Assembly: GCA_963681505.1 (NCBI GenBank)
Contig: OY811984.1
Location: forward strand, 5,246,378 to 5,310,377
Source: Eunapius fragilis
Taxonomy: Eukaryota; Porifera; Demospongiae; Spongillida; Spongillidae
Direction: 5' to 3'
Length of the DNA stretch: 64,000 nt
Below, one piece after another: positions 44,101-54,170 of this stretch (position 1 is the first letter of the stretch; the number at the start of each line of letters is the position of its first letter). The notes beneath the pieces were generated by a model, which saw nothing but the letters and a program-made list of their open reading frames with translations, searched no databases and was not told the origin of the DNA. A program made the translations under genes and the position numbers.

Positions 44101-45374
44101 TACAAGTGGATGCTCTTCGCGATCTCCATCAAGGGGCTGTAGGCGGTCACATTGGAGAGGAGAAGATGAAACACAGACTGAAAGAGCGGTTTTACTGGCC
44201 AGGATGTACAGAAGCAGTTGGGGAGTGGTGTAGGAACTGCAGAAGCTGCACCACGAGGAAGACGGTTGCCCCAAAGAGAAGGGCTCCTCTGCAAACCATT
44301 AAGGCTGGGTACCCGATGCAAATCGTGAGTGTAGATTTAATGGGCCCCCTTCCCGAGACTGAGGATGGCTGTAAGTATGTCATGGTAGCTATGGACTGTT
44401 TTACCCGGTGGGTAGAAGTGTATGCTATACGGAACCAGGAGGCCACAACTGTTGCTAAAAAACTTGTTGATGAAATGTTCTGCCGTTTTTCTCCTCCAGA
44501 ACAGCTCCACAGCGACCAGGGACGACAGTTTGAGTCAGATTTGGTGAAGGAGATATGCGAACTGTTGCAGATCAGAAAAACGCGCACCACGCCATACCAC
44601 CCACAGTGCAATGGAATGGTGGAGCGGTTCAATCGGACTCTATTGGACATGCTTTCCACCGCAGTCGGCAACAATCAAGCTGATTGGCAGCAGCACATAC
44701 GTAAACTTTGTCTGGCTTACAACTCTAGCGTCCATTCCTCCACAGGATTTACTCCGTTCTTCTTGATGTTCGGGCGCCAGGCGAAGCTACCGATCGACCT
44801 GATGTACGGCACTAATCAGATGGAGCCGAACACTACCTCCGAGTATGCACGCTGCTTGAAAGACGCCTTGCAAGAAGCATACGCACTGGTGAGGGAGCGC
44901 TGTCAGGCCGAACATAAAAGGCAGAAAGAGCTGTATGACCAAAAAGTGCATGGGAAGCCATTTAGCCCGGGCGAGTTGGTGTGGTTACACTCCACAGCTG
45001 TTCCTCGTGGTCGATCCAGAAAGCTACACCATCCTTGGAAAGGACCCTTTAAGGTCATGGAACGACTGGGCGAGACCACGTACAAAATCAAAAACCTTCA
45101 AGGTCGGAGGAAAACAACATTTGTTCATTTTGACAGGCTCAAGCCGTGTGTAATATCCGATGACAAGCCAGAGAACACAGGGTCCAGAGAACAAGAACCA
45201 GTTGGTACAAATCTGGATCTGGTTGACAGCGATGACGATGATCCAGTACAGCAAGAAGAGGCAGCAGTCCCAGAAATTGCGAACCCACCTGTACCACCCT
45301 TAAATGAACAACGCCGATACCCCGTGCGAGATAGACAACGCACACAGCGCTATGGAATATATGTGGAACACTAA
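41019..45374 (+). CDS. pol: gag C-terminus plus pol polyprotein (PR-RT-RH-INT)
   Basis: 1451 codons. Order and approximate residues: rest of capsid (10-80); CCHC knuckle CWTCGKKGHIARVC (164-177); protease VVDTGAAVS (about 228); reverse transcriptase with FCVDYRKVNEV (about 557) and active-site YFDD (658-661; YFDD in place of the commoner YVDD/YLDD); RNase H DTDASDVGIGAV (about 805) and RTDHGSLVWI; integrase HHCC zinc finger (about 1036-1080); DDE core with VDLMGPLP (1105), HSDQGRQF (1165) and MVERFNRTL (1201); C-terminal GPF motif WKGPFKV (about 1340). All catalytic residues appear intact. The first Met codon is inside the overlap and is not the true translation start. Confidence 0.95.
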   Translation: MPERGERTKTQWATFGDVLRVLADKAYPDLEEKARERLALNQFLAQIENAQVAFGVKQKRPTNVEEAVVATIELESYLGSSGKPLRVSAVSPQEPDPDVRVRRADRAEAVAAVSPLDEPQTVKLLGERLQRLEMLLERQGSSTRPRTSKQTGEAESGERKAVVCWTCGKKGHIARVCRSRATEQHQGRRHVEAQTDQLTVPSLSVTCGVSYSVKGVIGVVAIAFVVDTGAAVSLIRKDVWTQLVNRDSTLVLEQWSGKKLVGVNGASLSICGCGNIQVLFKGTPFMVTCIVTDDITIEAILGLDFLEANSCVIDCGQKVLTFPSQKLSIPFLSKTTTEQGVATVGLVLKEKTVVPAGSEMEVMVKIAGPVTNGTWFVGHKSATCKGVMVANAVVSPSSNVVPVRILNPRDEMVVLKKGTQIASMELLEQDPVINISTVMKNAEVSPECQSILWDLVSKVGNHISESEREQLYSLLVEFADVFSFSSKDLGRTKELKHHIFTSDAQPVHLSPRRIPQARREELRGLLRDMLESDVIQQSDSPWSSPIVLAKKHDGTTRFCVDYRKVNEVTRKDAYPLPRVDDTLDTLVGSKFFTTLDLASGYWQVEVAPEDQPKTAFTTPEGLYQFKVMPFGLCNAPATFQRLMDRVLSGLKWSSCLVYFDDIIVVGTTFQEHLHHLTSVFTRLRGAGLKLKPKKCTLCRQQVTFLGHIVSTDGVATDPSKTEAVSKWSIPQNRKEVQQFLGLANYYRRFVKDFALISKPLQRLTEKNAPFEWTIGCQNAFDELRKRLVSSPVLAYPDYERRFILDTDASDVGIGAVLSQVSDCGSERVIAYASRSLTRPEQRYCVTRKELLAVVEFVHHFRQYLLGREFTLRTDHGSLVWIRNFKEPEGQLARWLERLQEYNFTVVHRQGLRHCNADALSRVPCRQCGRDEDIESENTVMVGVVSNPFQKYTPAEMRQMQLDDSTIQPVHCAVSCGQPTSPDIVKSWSRGSRLLMQHWDALCIYDGILWKKCVDGSRRFQQLVLPAKLQVDALRDLHQGAVGGHIGEEKMKHRLKERFYWPGCTEAVGEWCRNCRSCTTRKTVAPKRRAPLQTIKAGYPMQIVSVDLMGPLPETEDGCKYVMVAMDCFTRWVEVYAIRNQEATTVAKKLVDEMFCRFSPPEQLHSDQGRQFESDLVKEICELLQIRKTRTTPYHPQCNGMVERFNRTLLDMLSTAVGNNQADWQQHIRKLCLAYNSSVHSSTGFTPFFLMFGRQAKLPIDLMYGTNQMEPNTTSEYARCLKDALQEAYALVRERCQAEHKRQKELYDQKVHGKPFSPGELVWLHSTAVPRGRSRKLHHPWKGPFKVMERLGETTYKIKNLQGRRKTTFVHFDRLKPCVISDDKPENTGSREQEPVGTNLDLVDSDDDDPVQQEEAAVPEIANPPVPPLNEQRRYPVRDRQRTQRYGIYVEH

Positions 45375-45388
45375 AAAGAAGGGAGCAG
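45373..45388 (+). promoter_or_regulatory. Polypurine tract
   Basis: AAAAAGAAGGGAGCAG directly precedes the 3' LTR and overlaps the end of the pol stop codon. Confidence 0.75.
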
Positions 45389-45560
45389 TGTAATGCAGGA
45401 TTTATTAGTCTGCGCTTGCGCAGTACATTGTATTGATGGAACATTGTGTAATAGATTGTCACACGCACACCCGTGATCACACATATATATATATACCTTA
45501 TTGTTGTATGTTGTCAGTCTGTACCTCGTGTATACCTGCTATCAATCTTGGCCGCTTACA
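45389..45560 (+). repeat. 3' LTR
   Basis: 172 bp, same sequence as the 5' LTR, followed by the CATG target duplication. Confidence 0.95.
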
Positions 45561-45835
45561 CATGTAAGAAAGAGTGCATGATATATATTGCTGTTCACCC
45601 ATCCAAATAATCAGTACACTGATAAAATTGTGGGTTCACCAGCACTTCGGTTTTTAATACTTATTGAGCTGACATGATTATATGATCATGTCCAACCCAT
45701 CAAACCAATGCATTACAAACTGTGTCTAAAAATAGTTGTGACTTTTTAATAGTATTATAACTTTTGCTGTACCTTACATACATGACAATCATTATGAAAA
45801 TAGTGATGTAAAGCTAGGTTAACCTAGCGTTCTTG

Positions 45836-46262
45836 GTCTTCACTGGGAAGGTGGAGCTACAAAGGAGGTGGCCAAAGCTAGAGGAAATAGCTGAAGGAGG
45901 AGGTTACCCCTTCTGCTAACCAACCTCTCCTCTCTCAAACCCACATGTGGCCCCCACACCAGGTGAACTACACTTAAGAAGAGCTCAAGTCCTTTGCTGT
46001 CTTTGAAGACGTTGCAGCCATAGCTAGAAAGCAGGACAAAGGCAATGACAGTAGAAATATTAGTAGAGAAAGGTTACCCAACACACACCCTCACCCACCC
46101 CGCCCATACACATTCACTGCATGAGTACATATTACATTGACAAATCAAATGCAGTGCAACAGTGTTATGTGCATCACATGTACCATTACATACTTGCACC
46201 ATCACACTACACAACACCATTGAATATCACATACCATCACGTTCTCACAAATGGTATACACA
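45836..46262 (+). repeat. Inverted-repeat partner of 37830-38305
   Basis: Mirror of the arm on the other side of the gypsy element. No terminal motif or target duplication was found at the outer ends, so this is a diverged inverted dispersed pair of uncertain origin. Confidence 0.75.
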
Positions 46263-47386
46263 CTATACACATGTACTCTTCATCCCTACACAATAGGGTG
46301 CTTTCAATCACTGAGGATGCAGTGTGCAGCTTAGAATTGAGAGCTGGTCCAGCAGAAGTCTGGCCAAGGCTAATGAACTGTATGACCTCTGAGAGGGGGT
46401 GGATGTGGACGGTCTGAGGGGACCTCAGAGGGACTCAAGTGATATGAAGAGACGGCAGGATGGAGAGAGATGACCCCCCCCACCCCATTGGAAGAGACAA
46501 CAATGGAGATAGAGACTTCATCGGATCCAACCTTTCTGAAAGCCAAGGTGTGCCTCTGATGTGATCAATCCCATGGGTTCAATTCTCCTATCGTTGGTAC
46601 ATGCTCTCCATAGTGTCATATTTATGACATACATACCACATGTGCTCATAACACTTAACTATGCTCTCCTGTGTGTGTATCCACCAAACTGTATTCACAT
46701 GTATAGTACTGCAGAGGGCACGCGGGAGGGAACCTTAAACATGAGTGGGCATATACTGCATTACCAGCTGTGCACCATGTATGAAACAGCAGTACTAAGA
46801 AAAACTGAGTGATACAATTGGTAAATGTTCCCCTCAGCATTATGTGTAAATCCCCATCTTGTAGAAGGTTGGGTCATTGTATTGATTTATATCTATAAAT
46901 TTATTTATTTATTAGCCCGTTAATAATGATAAAGGGTACCAAACTTTTAAAAATCCATTTTTTGACGTGAATATATATGCGCATCACTATAGTAGTAAAA
47001 TCTGGAATTATTTTATGTGAAATCGCTTGCAGAAGTTTGGTTGTATAATTATGGCATAACAACCAATTATATTAGCAAATAATTCACAAGTAATGAAATT
47101 AATGCATTGGTATGTATGACATTTGCAAATGTTTCCAGGAGAATGAATAATAGATACAACTTTATTATGCACTTATGTAACTAGTCTCGTACCCAGACCC
47201 AAATGTATGTAACGATGACCTACTGGTGACTGTCGGTTTGAAGTGATCGTTTTTGTTGTCGTCTTTGCACTCAGGCAGTGCAGTTGTTACATAGTAGTCT
47301 CGTACTCAGACCCAAATGCATGATTGCCATTGCACAATACCTATATGGCGCTTCATTGCCACACATTATACATGTATGATCTAGTG
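46263..47386. other. Spacer with two short TAGTCTCG-type words
   Basis: TAGTCTCGTACCCAGACCC (about 47184) and TAGTCTCGTACTCAGACCC (about 47296) resemble termini of the 9-bp-TSD family, in direct order around the piece shared with 37400-37475. The remainder is AT-rich with no recognised gene. Confidence 0.4.
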
Positions 47387-48889
47387 ATGGAACGTCAGTA
47401 CCTCAAGTACTCTCATGAGAGTATGATAGCTGTTATAAAGGAAGTAAGAGAAGGTCACATGTCTAGGCATGCAGCATCAAAGGCCTATAGTGTACCACGA
47501 TCCACACTCTGTGACAAGTAGGACGGAAAGAGCCCAGAGGATCGAAAAATGGGTCCTAGTACTGTGTTGACAAAGGCTGAGGAAGCAATGCTAGCAGCAT
47601 TCTGTATCAAGTTTCTGAAATGTGGCTTCCCCATAATCGTCAGGATCTTTGTGATATTGTCGCCAAGGTCGTCAAGGCAGATAAACGCAGAAATCCATTT
47701 AAGGATGGCAGGCCAGGCTTTTGCTGGTTTCAGGGTTTTATGCGACAGAACCCTGAACTTACAGAACGATCTGCAGAAATGTTGACAGGGGTGAGGGCAG
47801 TTGTAACTGAAGCTGCCATTTGAAAATGGTTTCGTGACATCCAGACCTATATTGTGGAGGAGGAAGAAGCTGCAGATTTCTTGCAGGCTCCAGAACAAAT
47901 CTTCAACTTTGATGAGTCGAATTCTCTCCATGCCAGGAAGAAGGGGAATGTCCTGGGACCTGTAAACTATAAAAGCTTCTTACAAACATCAAAAGAAAAT
48001 GATAAAGAAGGCTTAACAGTACTGATGGGCTATTCTGCTGCAGGGAAAATGGCACCTCCTATAATAATACATGCACACAAGCAGCACATACCCCATGACA
48101 TAGCAGAGGCAGTTGAAGCTGTTGATCCTACTTGGGCAATTGGTAAGTCTGAGACAGGTTGGATGATGAGTGCTACCTTCTATGACTATATGTCGCAAGT
48201 TTTTGAGCCATGGCTTGTACAGAGCAACATCCCAAGGCCTGTCTTGGTATATGCTGATGGTCACAAGTCCCATCTTCCCCTGGAAGTGGCTGAATTCTGT
48301 ACATCAAAGGGTATTCTGCTTGTTGCTCTTTACCCTAATTCTACCCACTTGCTTCAACCACTTGATCTTTCAGTATTTAAGTCCCTTAGAGCTTGTGGGC
48401 CACTGCCAAAGGAAACACACTTGAACGAAAACATCAGCAAAAAAAGTTTTCCTACAGTCTTCAAGGGTGCTGTTGATCAGATAACCATTAGTACTGTTGT
48501 GAATGGCTTTAGGAAGTCAGGCCTTTACCCGCTGGATCCAGGAAAGGTAGATTATAGTAAGTGTGTTAGGGATCACCTACAACAAGAGTGTGAAGAAGCA
48601 GAACTGTCGTCTCCAGTTAGTGATCCAGCTGTATTTCGAATGAGGTGTGGCCTTTGCTTCTTGAAGAGCGTATAGGGCATACAAAGTTACAGCTGTTTGA
48701 GTCAGCTTATGGTGGGGAATGGCAAGGAGACATAGAAGACACATCACTTTACTTGCTGTGTCCTCTGCTAAAGAGATTGCAGAAGCATCAGTGGATGATG
48801 GTCCCTCAGGTGGAGGAGGTGATGGTCCCTCAGATGGAGGAAATGGTGATCCCTCAGGTGGAGGAAATGATGTTGATGACGATCCCTCA

Positions 48890-49008
48890 CACTGTAAAAA
48901 CGGATTGGTGCATGTCACTCGAAAATCGTGAATAGGGCACTCGATTTTGAGAATCGAGTGCCCTATTCACGATTTTCGAGTGACATGCACTAATCCGTTT
49001 TTACTGTG
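48890..49008. mobile_element. 119-bp palindromic MITE inside the pogo-PHD linker
   Basis: CACTGTAAAAACGGATT at the left and its near inverse ending CCGTTTTTACTGTG at the right, with arms of about 58 bp (GTGCATGTCACTCGAAAATC shared). It interrupts the tandem CCCTCAGGTGGAGG repeat. I could not define a clean target duplication. Confidence 0.85.
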
Positions 49009-49400
49009 GTGGAGGAAATGATGTTGATGATGATCCCTCAGGTGGAGGAAATGATGTTGATGATAATCCCTCAGGTGGAGGACATCATGATCCCTCAGTT
49101 GGAGGAGATGATGATCCGAAATGATGTTGATGATGGCCCCTCAGGTGGAGGAGATGAAGATCTCTCAGTTGGAGGAGAGGATGGCCTCTCAGTTGGAGGA
49201 GATGATGATCCCTCAGGTGGAGGAAATGATGTTGATGATGGCCCCTCAGGTGGAGGAGATGATGATCTCTCAGTTGGAGGAGATGATGGCCTCTCAGGTG
49301 GAGGAGATGATGATCCCTCAGATGGAGGAGATGATGGCCCCTCAGGTGGAGGAGAGGGTGATCCCTTAGCTGGAGGAGATGATGATCCCTCAGATGGTGA
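49009..49400. repeat. 24-bp-type coding tandem repeat
   Basis: Units such as GGAGGAGATGATGATCCCTC repeat with substitutions (period 24, some longer). They encode D-D-x-S-x-G-G-type octads in one frame. Further units lie at 48790-48889, on the other side of the MITE. Confidence 0.9.
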
Positions 49401-49679
49401 AAGGCGAGAAGAACTGCCAAGTGATGACCCAAATGATGTAAGATCAAATTGCCCATCAACATCAAGATTGCATAACAGGCTGCCAACTTCAGTCACTCCA
49501 ATTCTGACGAAGCATTTAGTAGACCGATTAATAACATTGTCTAAGCCTAGCAACCAAACTGGAAGGAAAAGAAAACACTCTTTATCAGCTAGTGTGCATG
49601 TACGCTTTAACCAGCAAGAAATGGCGAGAATTACATGAAGCAGAAGAGGCTGAAAAAAAGTTAAAAAAGCAATCTAAGA

Positions 49680-49855
49680 AAGGAGTTGAGAAGGGAAAGG
49701 TAAGAAAGGAAATGAGAAAGGGAAAGGTAAGAAAGGAGATGAGAAAGGGATAGGTAAGAAAAGAGTTGAGAAAGGGAAAGGTAAGAAAGGAAATGAGAAA
49801 GGGAAAGGTAAGAAAGGAGATGAGAAAGGGAAAGGTAAGAAAAGAGCAGAGAAAC
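49680..49855. repeat. 27-bp lysine-rich coding tandem repeat
   Basis: AGAAAGGGAAAGGTAAGAAA-type units repeat, encoding E-K-G-K-G-K-K-type motifs upstream of the PHD finger. One unit contains a TAG (about 49750), another inactivating change. Confidence 0.85.
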
Positions 49856-50106
49856 AGGGAATGATAGATCAAACAGATGAAGATGATTCTGGTGGGGATT
49901 GGAAATGCATGGTGTGTGATTCCAGTTTCTTTCAACAAGAAGAAGATGGCAAGTGGATGCAGTGTCAGAAGTGTGAAGAAACATCACATGTCACTTGCAT
50001 CCCAGAAGTGCACAGAATATATTTCTCTTTTGATAATGAAGATGACGAGGAATACATTTGTCCAAACTGCACAAATCTTGCTGAAGACAGTGACAATTAC
50101 ATGTGA

Positions 50107-52337
50107 CTCAGTTGAGTTCCACAGCCCTGAAGTGCAAGTTGCCAGACGTATAGGCTGCTTAATAAGAATTCCTGCATGCAAGTATATAGCATGCCTCAAT
50201 GCTGACTGATGATTCCTGGATCTGTAGATATTTTACTCATTTTTTTAAATAGTAAGAATGTTTAAATGACTCATTGCGAATGATTGTGCTATATGCGGTG
50301 ACGAACACTGCCTAATCGCACTGCCGAAATAACCCTTAGCGCTGCCGACTACTGCCGAACGCTACTTTAATATTTTATTATATTTTCAATAGACAAAAAA
50401 AAATCACCTAAAGTGATACTGTTGTTCTAAAGTGTTTTAGGTTTCTAAAAGTGCATGTAGTATATATTTTTAATTCCGAATATCCGTAGGGCTATTTATT
50501 GTACATCAAATTTTCGCGCGACTGCCGAACACTACCGAATCTACCCTATATCCTCGTCTGCATAATAATCAGTTATAGCAAGCTCATAAAATAAAATTAC
50601 ACACCAAACATATCGAACAGGCCCCTTGGCAACTGTCTAAGCATGAATGTATGCGTATTTGTACAGCAGAGTGGCTTTAACTACCTTCAAATTTTATGCA
50701 GACACTGCCGTCCATGCCATTATAGTTAAGGTAGGCAGATAACTCCTCCACAGTTTTTTTCTCGAACTGTTTATTCGTGATGGCGCTGCTAGGATCCGTT
50801 ACAAGTGATCGCACTACAAAATATATAGAACACAAAGGAAAGGACAATGCCAATCTACTGTAGGACCCACTACCACGTGAGGTGGGCTTTATTTAAAAAA
50901 TAATTTGTTGTTGAAACTCTTATTAACAGTACTACCATTTTACTAATAAACTTTAAAATGAGTGCAATAGATTCCTTAGCGCGCATGTACTTTGTGCTAC
51001 AGTTTGTCTCCTACTCTGACGTTGCACATAAGCCATATCTTCGACTTGTTCACCAGGCGGATCCTATTACATACCGGGGATTGTAATTACATGTTGTATC
51101 ACTAGTAATTGTTCAGTTTGATATATATACCCCTTAAGATGTTCCTAATCAAAATGCATTGGTTCTACAAACCATTGAACTATATAAGTTTTTAGCAGTT
51201 CCAATCTATTCGAAAACTAGTTTTCAATGTCACTAAAGTCTAGTTGAAACAAGCAAATTCAATGTAACAATAACATTATACAATAGATACAACTAGCAAT
51301 TGTAGTTTTAACAAATGATAGTTTCTTATGTTTTTGAAAGTAAAAATGGTCTACAATGTTCTTGTTATTTCTACCTATATAGCATTTGTTATTTCAACAA
51401 AAAGTTTTTCTAGTGTACGTACATCGCAGGAATAGAAAAAATTTCTATTCCTGCGACGCGATGCGAAGTCGCAGCGATAAACCACACTAAACCAGCCCGA
51501 TACTGGTACGTTATTAAATAGTGACGGCCGAGCCCAGTGCAGAACTTTTTTGCATTCATCGCGACGAATCGCGTCAATTTGTGAACTAGGCTCAACGCGA
51601 ACTTACGTACGTACGTTGGATTTTAACTAGCGTGCACCCGTGGAAAATCACGAGGGCACCTGTTCTAGCTTACGGTTATTATGCAACCTCTATAACATGC
51701 CCGCGCAATACACATACTTAATGGAATTATGTTTTCGGCCTGTACTATGAGACTTGAAAGTACACGTGAACCACCACAATAGCGTTGCTTTATTTGTGAT
51801 GGCCTGTACAGGCATGTAGGTTTTGTGGCAAGCGTGGTCGCTAAGTACGCGTTAATTGCTATGTACTTTTGTGTGGGAGGTGGTTGTTCCTATTGGTTGC
51901 TAGGTATGCGTGCATACCTAGCAACCAATAGGCGCTAGGCCGAGTACATACGTACGTTGGAAATTATAGTATTTAATGCCTGGCCATTTGATGCACATCC
52001 AACTTTGTCTACCACGCTCGTAATTGTGCACGTGACATGTGAAAAAGTTTAGTAACTGCAGAGATAAAACGATGACTATTTTATCGATTTTTTAACGTTA
52101 ATTTAATGACACTCATGATACTGCAATATGGAACCTACTTGCCGATTTGAAATAAAATGCAAGATGACCGCTGATGTATGGGCGATTTCTGGATATGAAA
52201 AGTCAGAAGTGCCGACTTTTTACTGTCCAGTAAGAACATGTACATTGCATGACCAGACGTCTTGCTTTATTATTGAGGTTGTAGAACAGATTCTGTATAA
52301 TGATTTTAGCACTCGAATTCGTGTAAATAAAAATGAT
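50107..52337. other. Unannotated stretch with small palindromes
   Basis: ACTGCCGAA-type words repeat at 50300-50540. About 51440-51595 is a decayed relative of the 23643-23801 MITE (ATACTGGTACGTTATTAAA shared). 51889-51932 is a palindrome with 21-bp arms (CCTATTGGTTGCTAGGTATGC). Near 52110-52145 a short R2 end is seen. No gene recognised. Confidence 0.45.
51889..51932. repeat. 44-bp perfect palindrome
   Basis: Arms CCTATTGGTTGCTAGGTATGC around GT. No flanking duplication seen. Confidence 0.9.
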
Positions 52338-52398
52338 GTTTTAAGAAATATTGGGTCAAGAAGTCTTGACCCAATATTAAGCATATTTCTTAAAACCC
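52338..52398. repeat. Nested hairpin
   Basis: GTTTTAAGAAA...TTTCTTAAAAC surrounds AATATTGGGTCAAGA/TCTTGACCCAATATT. Confidence 0.8.
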
Positions 52399-52608
52399 TC
52401 CATAGTCTCACCATCGTTCATAATTACACAGTATTATAGACCATTAATATAAAAATGTCACATTCTTATTAATCAGTAATATCTATATTCACTTGGATGC
52501 GAGCTGTACATACACATTGCCTACATATTGTTTTCAGTTCCTTTGAACTGGTAAATAAAACTATCCTCATTAAGATTATGATTATGAACATTAATTTTGT
52601 GTTGAATA

Positions 52609-53544
52609 CTATTCTTTTCTGCGTAGTTCAATCAGGGCTGATGCAGAGTGAATGCCTGTTTTGTCTGACATGAATAGGAGGCATTTTCTTGCTATTTTGT
52701 CGATGTTAACAACATACAGAAGTTGCAATCCAGGATATGCTCCCAGAAGAATTATTACTACCATCCATATTTTTTGGGCTGTCAGAGGTTGAAATGCTTC
52801 TTTGATAGCATCACATTTTGGGCTTCTGCCTGTTGCTTCACATACAAGATATTCCACAATATAAAGATTAAGATTGTCAACATTTATTGCAAGCAAAGTT
52901 GCTACTGTTAAAAGCATTGCAAGAAGAAATAAAAAATAGCAGAGGAGAATGAGAACCTTTATTTCTGTTGTAGGCATGGGTGTAGCTCCATTAGCATTTA
53001 TACGCTTCATAATTTTGTGCTGAAATGTAGGGGGGAAATACTGAAACAACATTTTATACCATTGGATGATTACCTTGATAGCAGTAGAGAAAGCAATGAT
53101 CAGCATGGGTGCACCGATAGCAATGATCACAGTCATAACAAATGCGAATGAGTAGTATGCAGCAACTTGGTTCTTGATAAAACACACAATTACAGGATAA
53201 ATTGGAACCAAATATCCTCCAGTTGCAAATCCTATAGATACAGGAATCCAAGGCAGCACCACTGCTAAGAGTATGACTATCAGATGAATCAGTCTGCGCT
53301 TTTCCAAATTTCGAAAATTTAGAGGAAACTGCATTTTCAGGAATATCACACTTACATGACATAACCACATAACTGCGATCTGAACAATTGTGTAGTAGAA
53401 GACACATCCTGCATGTGAACATTGAATAATCGATAAATACTTGTATATAAAGACTTTCCACAGAAGCATATACAACAGTAATTTGAGAATGCTGTGCATG
53501 ACTGCGACATATGGAGAAAAATCGCCCATACATCGGCAGTCCAT
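52609..53544 (-). CDS. Seven-transmembrane receptor-like protein, C-terminal exon
   Basis: An uninterrupted 311-codon minus-strand frame. Hydrophobic segments, in order: LLLYMLLWKVFIY, CVFYYTIVQIAVMWLCHVSV, LIHLIVILLAVVLPWIPVSI, YYSFAFVMTVIIAIGAPMLI, VLILLCYFLFLLAMLLTVAT and IWMVVIILLGAYPGLQLLYV. The arrangement (VMWLCH in TM3, FPLNF after it, CF in loop 2, EIKVLILLCYF entering TM6, CEATGRSPKC in loop 3) resembles a receptor family abundant in demosponges. A splice acceptor-like AAACCCAG lies just upstream (about 53549), so this is probably the last exon and the ectodomain and TM1 lie in exons not identified. There are no stops, unlike most frames here, which argues for a living host gene. 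Confidence 0.6.
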   Translation of the reverse strand: MDCRCMGDFSPYVAVMHSILKLLLYMLLWKVFIYKYLSIIQCSHAGCVFYYTIVQIAVMWLCHVSVIFLKMQFPLNFRNLEKRRLIHLIVILLAVVLPWIPVSIGFATGGYLVPIYPVIVCFIKNQVAAYYSFAFVMTVIIAIGAPMLIIAFSTAIKVIIQWYKMLFQYFPPTFQHKIMKRINANGATPMPTTEIKVLILLCYFLFLLAMLLTVATLLAINVDNLNLYIVEYLVCEATGRSPKCDAIKEAFQPLTAQKIWMVVIILLGAYPGLQLLYVVNIDKIARKCLLFMSDKTGIHSASALIELRRKE

Positions 53545-53628
53545 TCTGGGTTTATTTCAATTGAAATAGTAAAGATTAGCCTAAACCTGAATCGTAAATT
53601 TTCATAGCCAATTGTATATAAAAATCAA

Positions 53629-53908
53629 ACAAGTAAAGAAAACCATTCTCTAACGAGAAAGTTGGTGGGATATAGGAATTGGAGGACAATGGTGGTGTAA
53701 AAGGAAGGGAACAAGGTTTTGGGAAAAGAAAATTGAGACTATATTTAGCACATGTAAATGTAACAGAACTAAAAGAAGTGCTAAATATAGGATTTTTGTC
53801 TCATTTTTCTTTTCCCAAAACCTTGTTCCCTTCCTTTTTACACCACCATTGTCTCCAATTCCTATATCCCACCAACTTTCTCGTTTGAGAATGTTTTTCT
53901 TTACTTGT
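53629..53908. mobile_element. F1 foldback element, copy 4
   Basis: ACAAGTAAAGAAAACCATTC and GGTGGGATATAGGAATTGGA are mirrored by the right arm ending TTCTTTACTTGT. Arms of about 105 bp. If the receptor exon extends upstream, this lies in its intron. Confidence 0.85.
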
Positions 53909-54170
53909 TTCCTCTATTTTTAATTTTATTGTCGATGATTTCTGCGAATACTGGCACGTGCTCACAAGTCATAGTTATGACGTAGTCTCTTTAATTGAAC
54001 AATTGAAGAACAGGCACTTATGCAGTTCCCCTCCCCCCCCCCCCCCCACTTCAATTACCATCACGTGCAGACGCCCGCTTTTGAAGGTTAGCATTGTACC
54101 GAAACGAGAGGACTTATAACTCGTCGACCGTCTCGATTTTGGAAGTATTCCTCTCATCGTAGGGTAGCGT
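53909..54170 (-). repeat. Flank shared with 15436-15674 (inverse)
   Basis: TTTATTGTCGATGATTTCTG, CGAATACTGGCAC and CTTCAATTACCATCACG match the reverse complement of the sequence beside F1 copy 2. A C run of about 20 at 54028-54047 is specific to this copy. Confidence 0.7.

Larger units (their letters stand above)
40544..45560 (+). mobile_element. Ty3/gypsy LTR retrotransposon, young copy
   Basis: Two 172-bp LTRs (TGTAATG...CTTACA) that I read as identical flank a complete gag-pol region. CATG stands outside both LTRs (40540-40543, 45561-45564) as a 4-bp target duplication. A serine-tRNA-like primer site follows the 5' LTR and a purine tract precedes the 3' LTR. Identical LTRs imply recent insertion. 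The one visible coding defect is a single-base frame change inside gag near 41060-41080. The family is widespread in marine invertebrates. There is no envelope-like ORF. Confidence 0.95.
47387..50106 (+). pseudogene. pogo-like transposase with C-terminal PHD finger
   Basis: Starts MERQYLKYSHESMIAVIKEV with a psq-type helix-turn-helix (MSRHAASKAYSVPRSTLC), then a CENP-B-type domain (PGFCWFQGFMRQNPELTERS). The catalytic region at 47854-48675 shows Asp in FNFDESNSLHA, Asp in VYADGHKSHLP and Asp in HLLQPLDLSVFKSLR. A tail block (LLEERIGHTKLQLFESAYGG) leads to a Asp/Ser/Gly tandem-repeat linker (48790-49400) and a Lys/Gly repeat (49690-49850). It ends with a C4HC3 PHD finger: CMVCDSSFF, WMQCQKCEETSHVTC, ICPNC (49905-50080). 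Stops at 47519-47521 and 47821-47823, frame changes and a MITE at 48890-49008 inactivate it. No TIRs were identified. Confidence 0.85.

Noticed and set aside
40500-45640. Gypsy insertion into the axis of an inverted repeat (GATGAACAGCA left, its inverse on the right)
   Set aside because: Only about ten bases match; extended comparison of the flanks fails.
49085-49553. Minus-strand ORFs opposite the PHD-linker repeats
   Set aside because: The 24-bp period opens all frames; the plus strand is the sense strand because it leads to the PHD finger.
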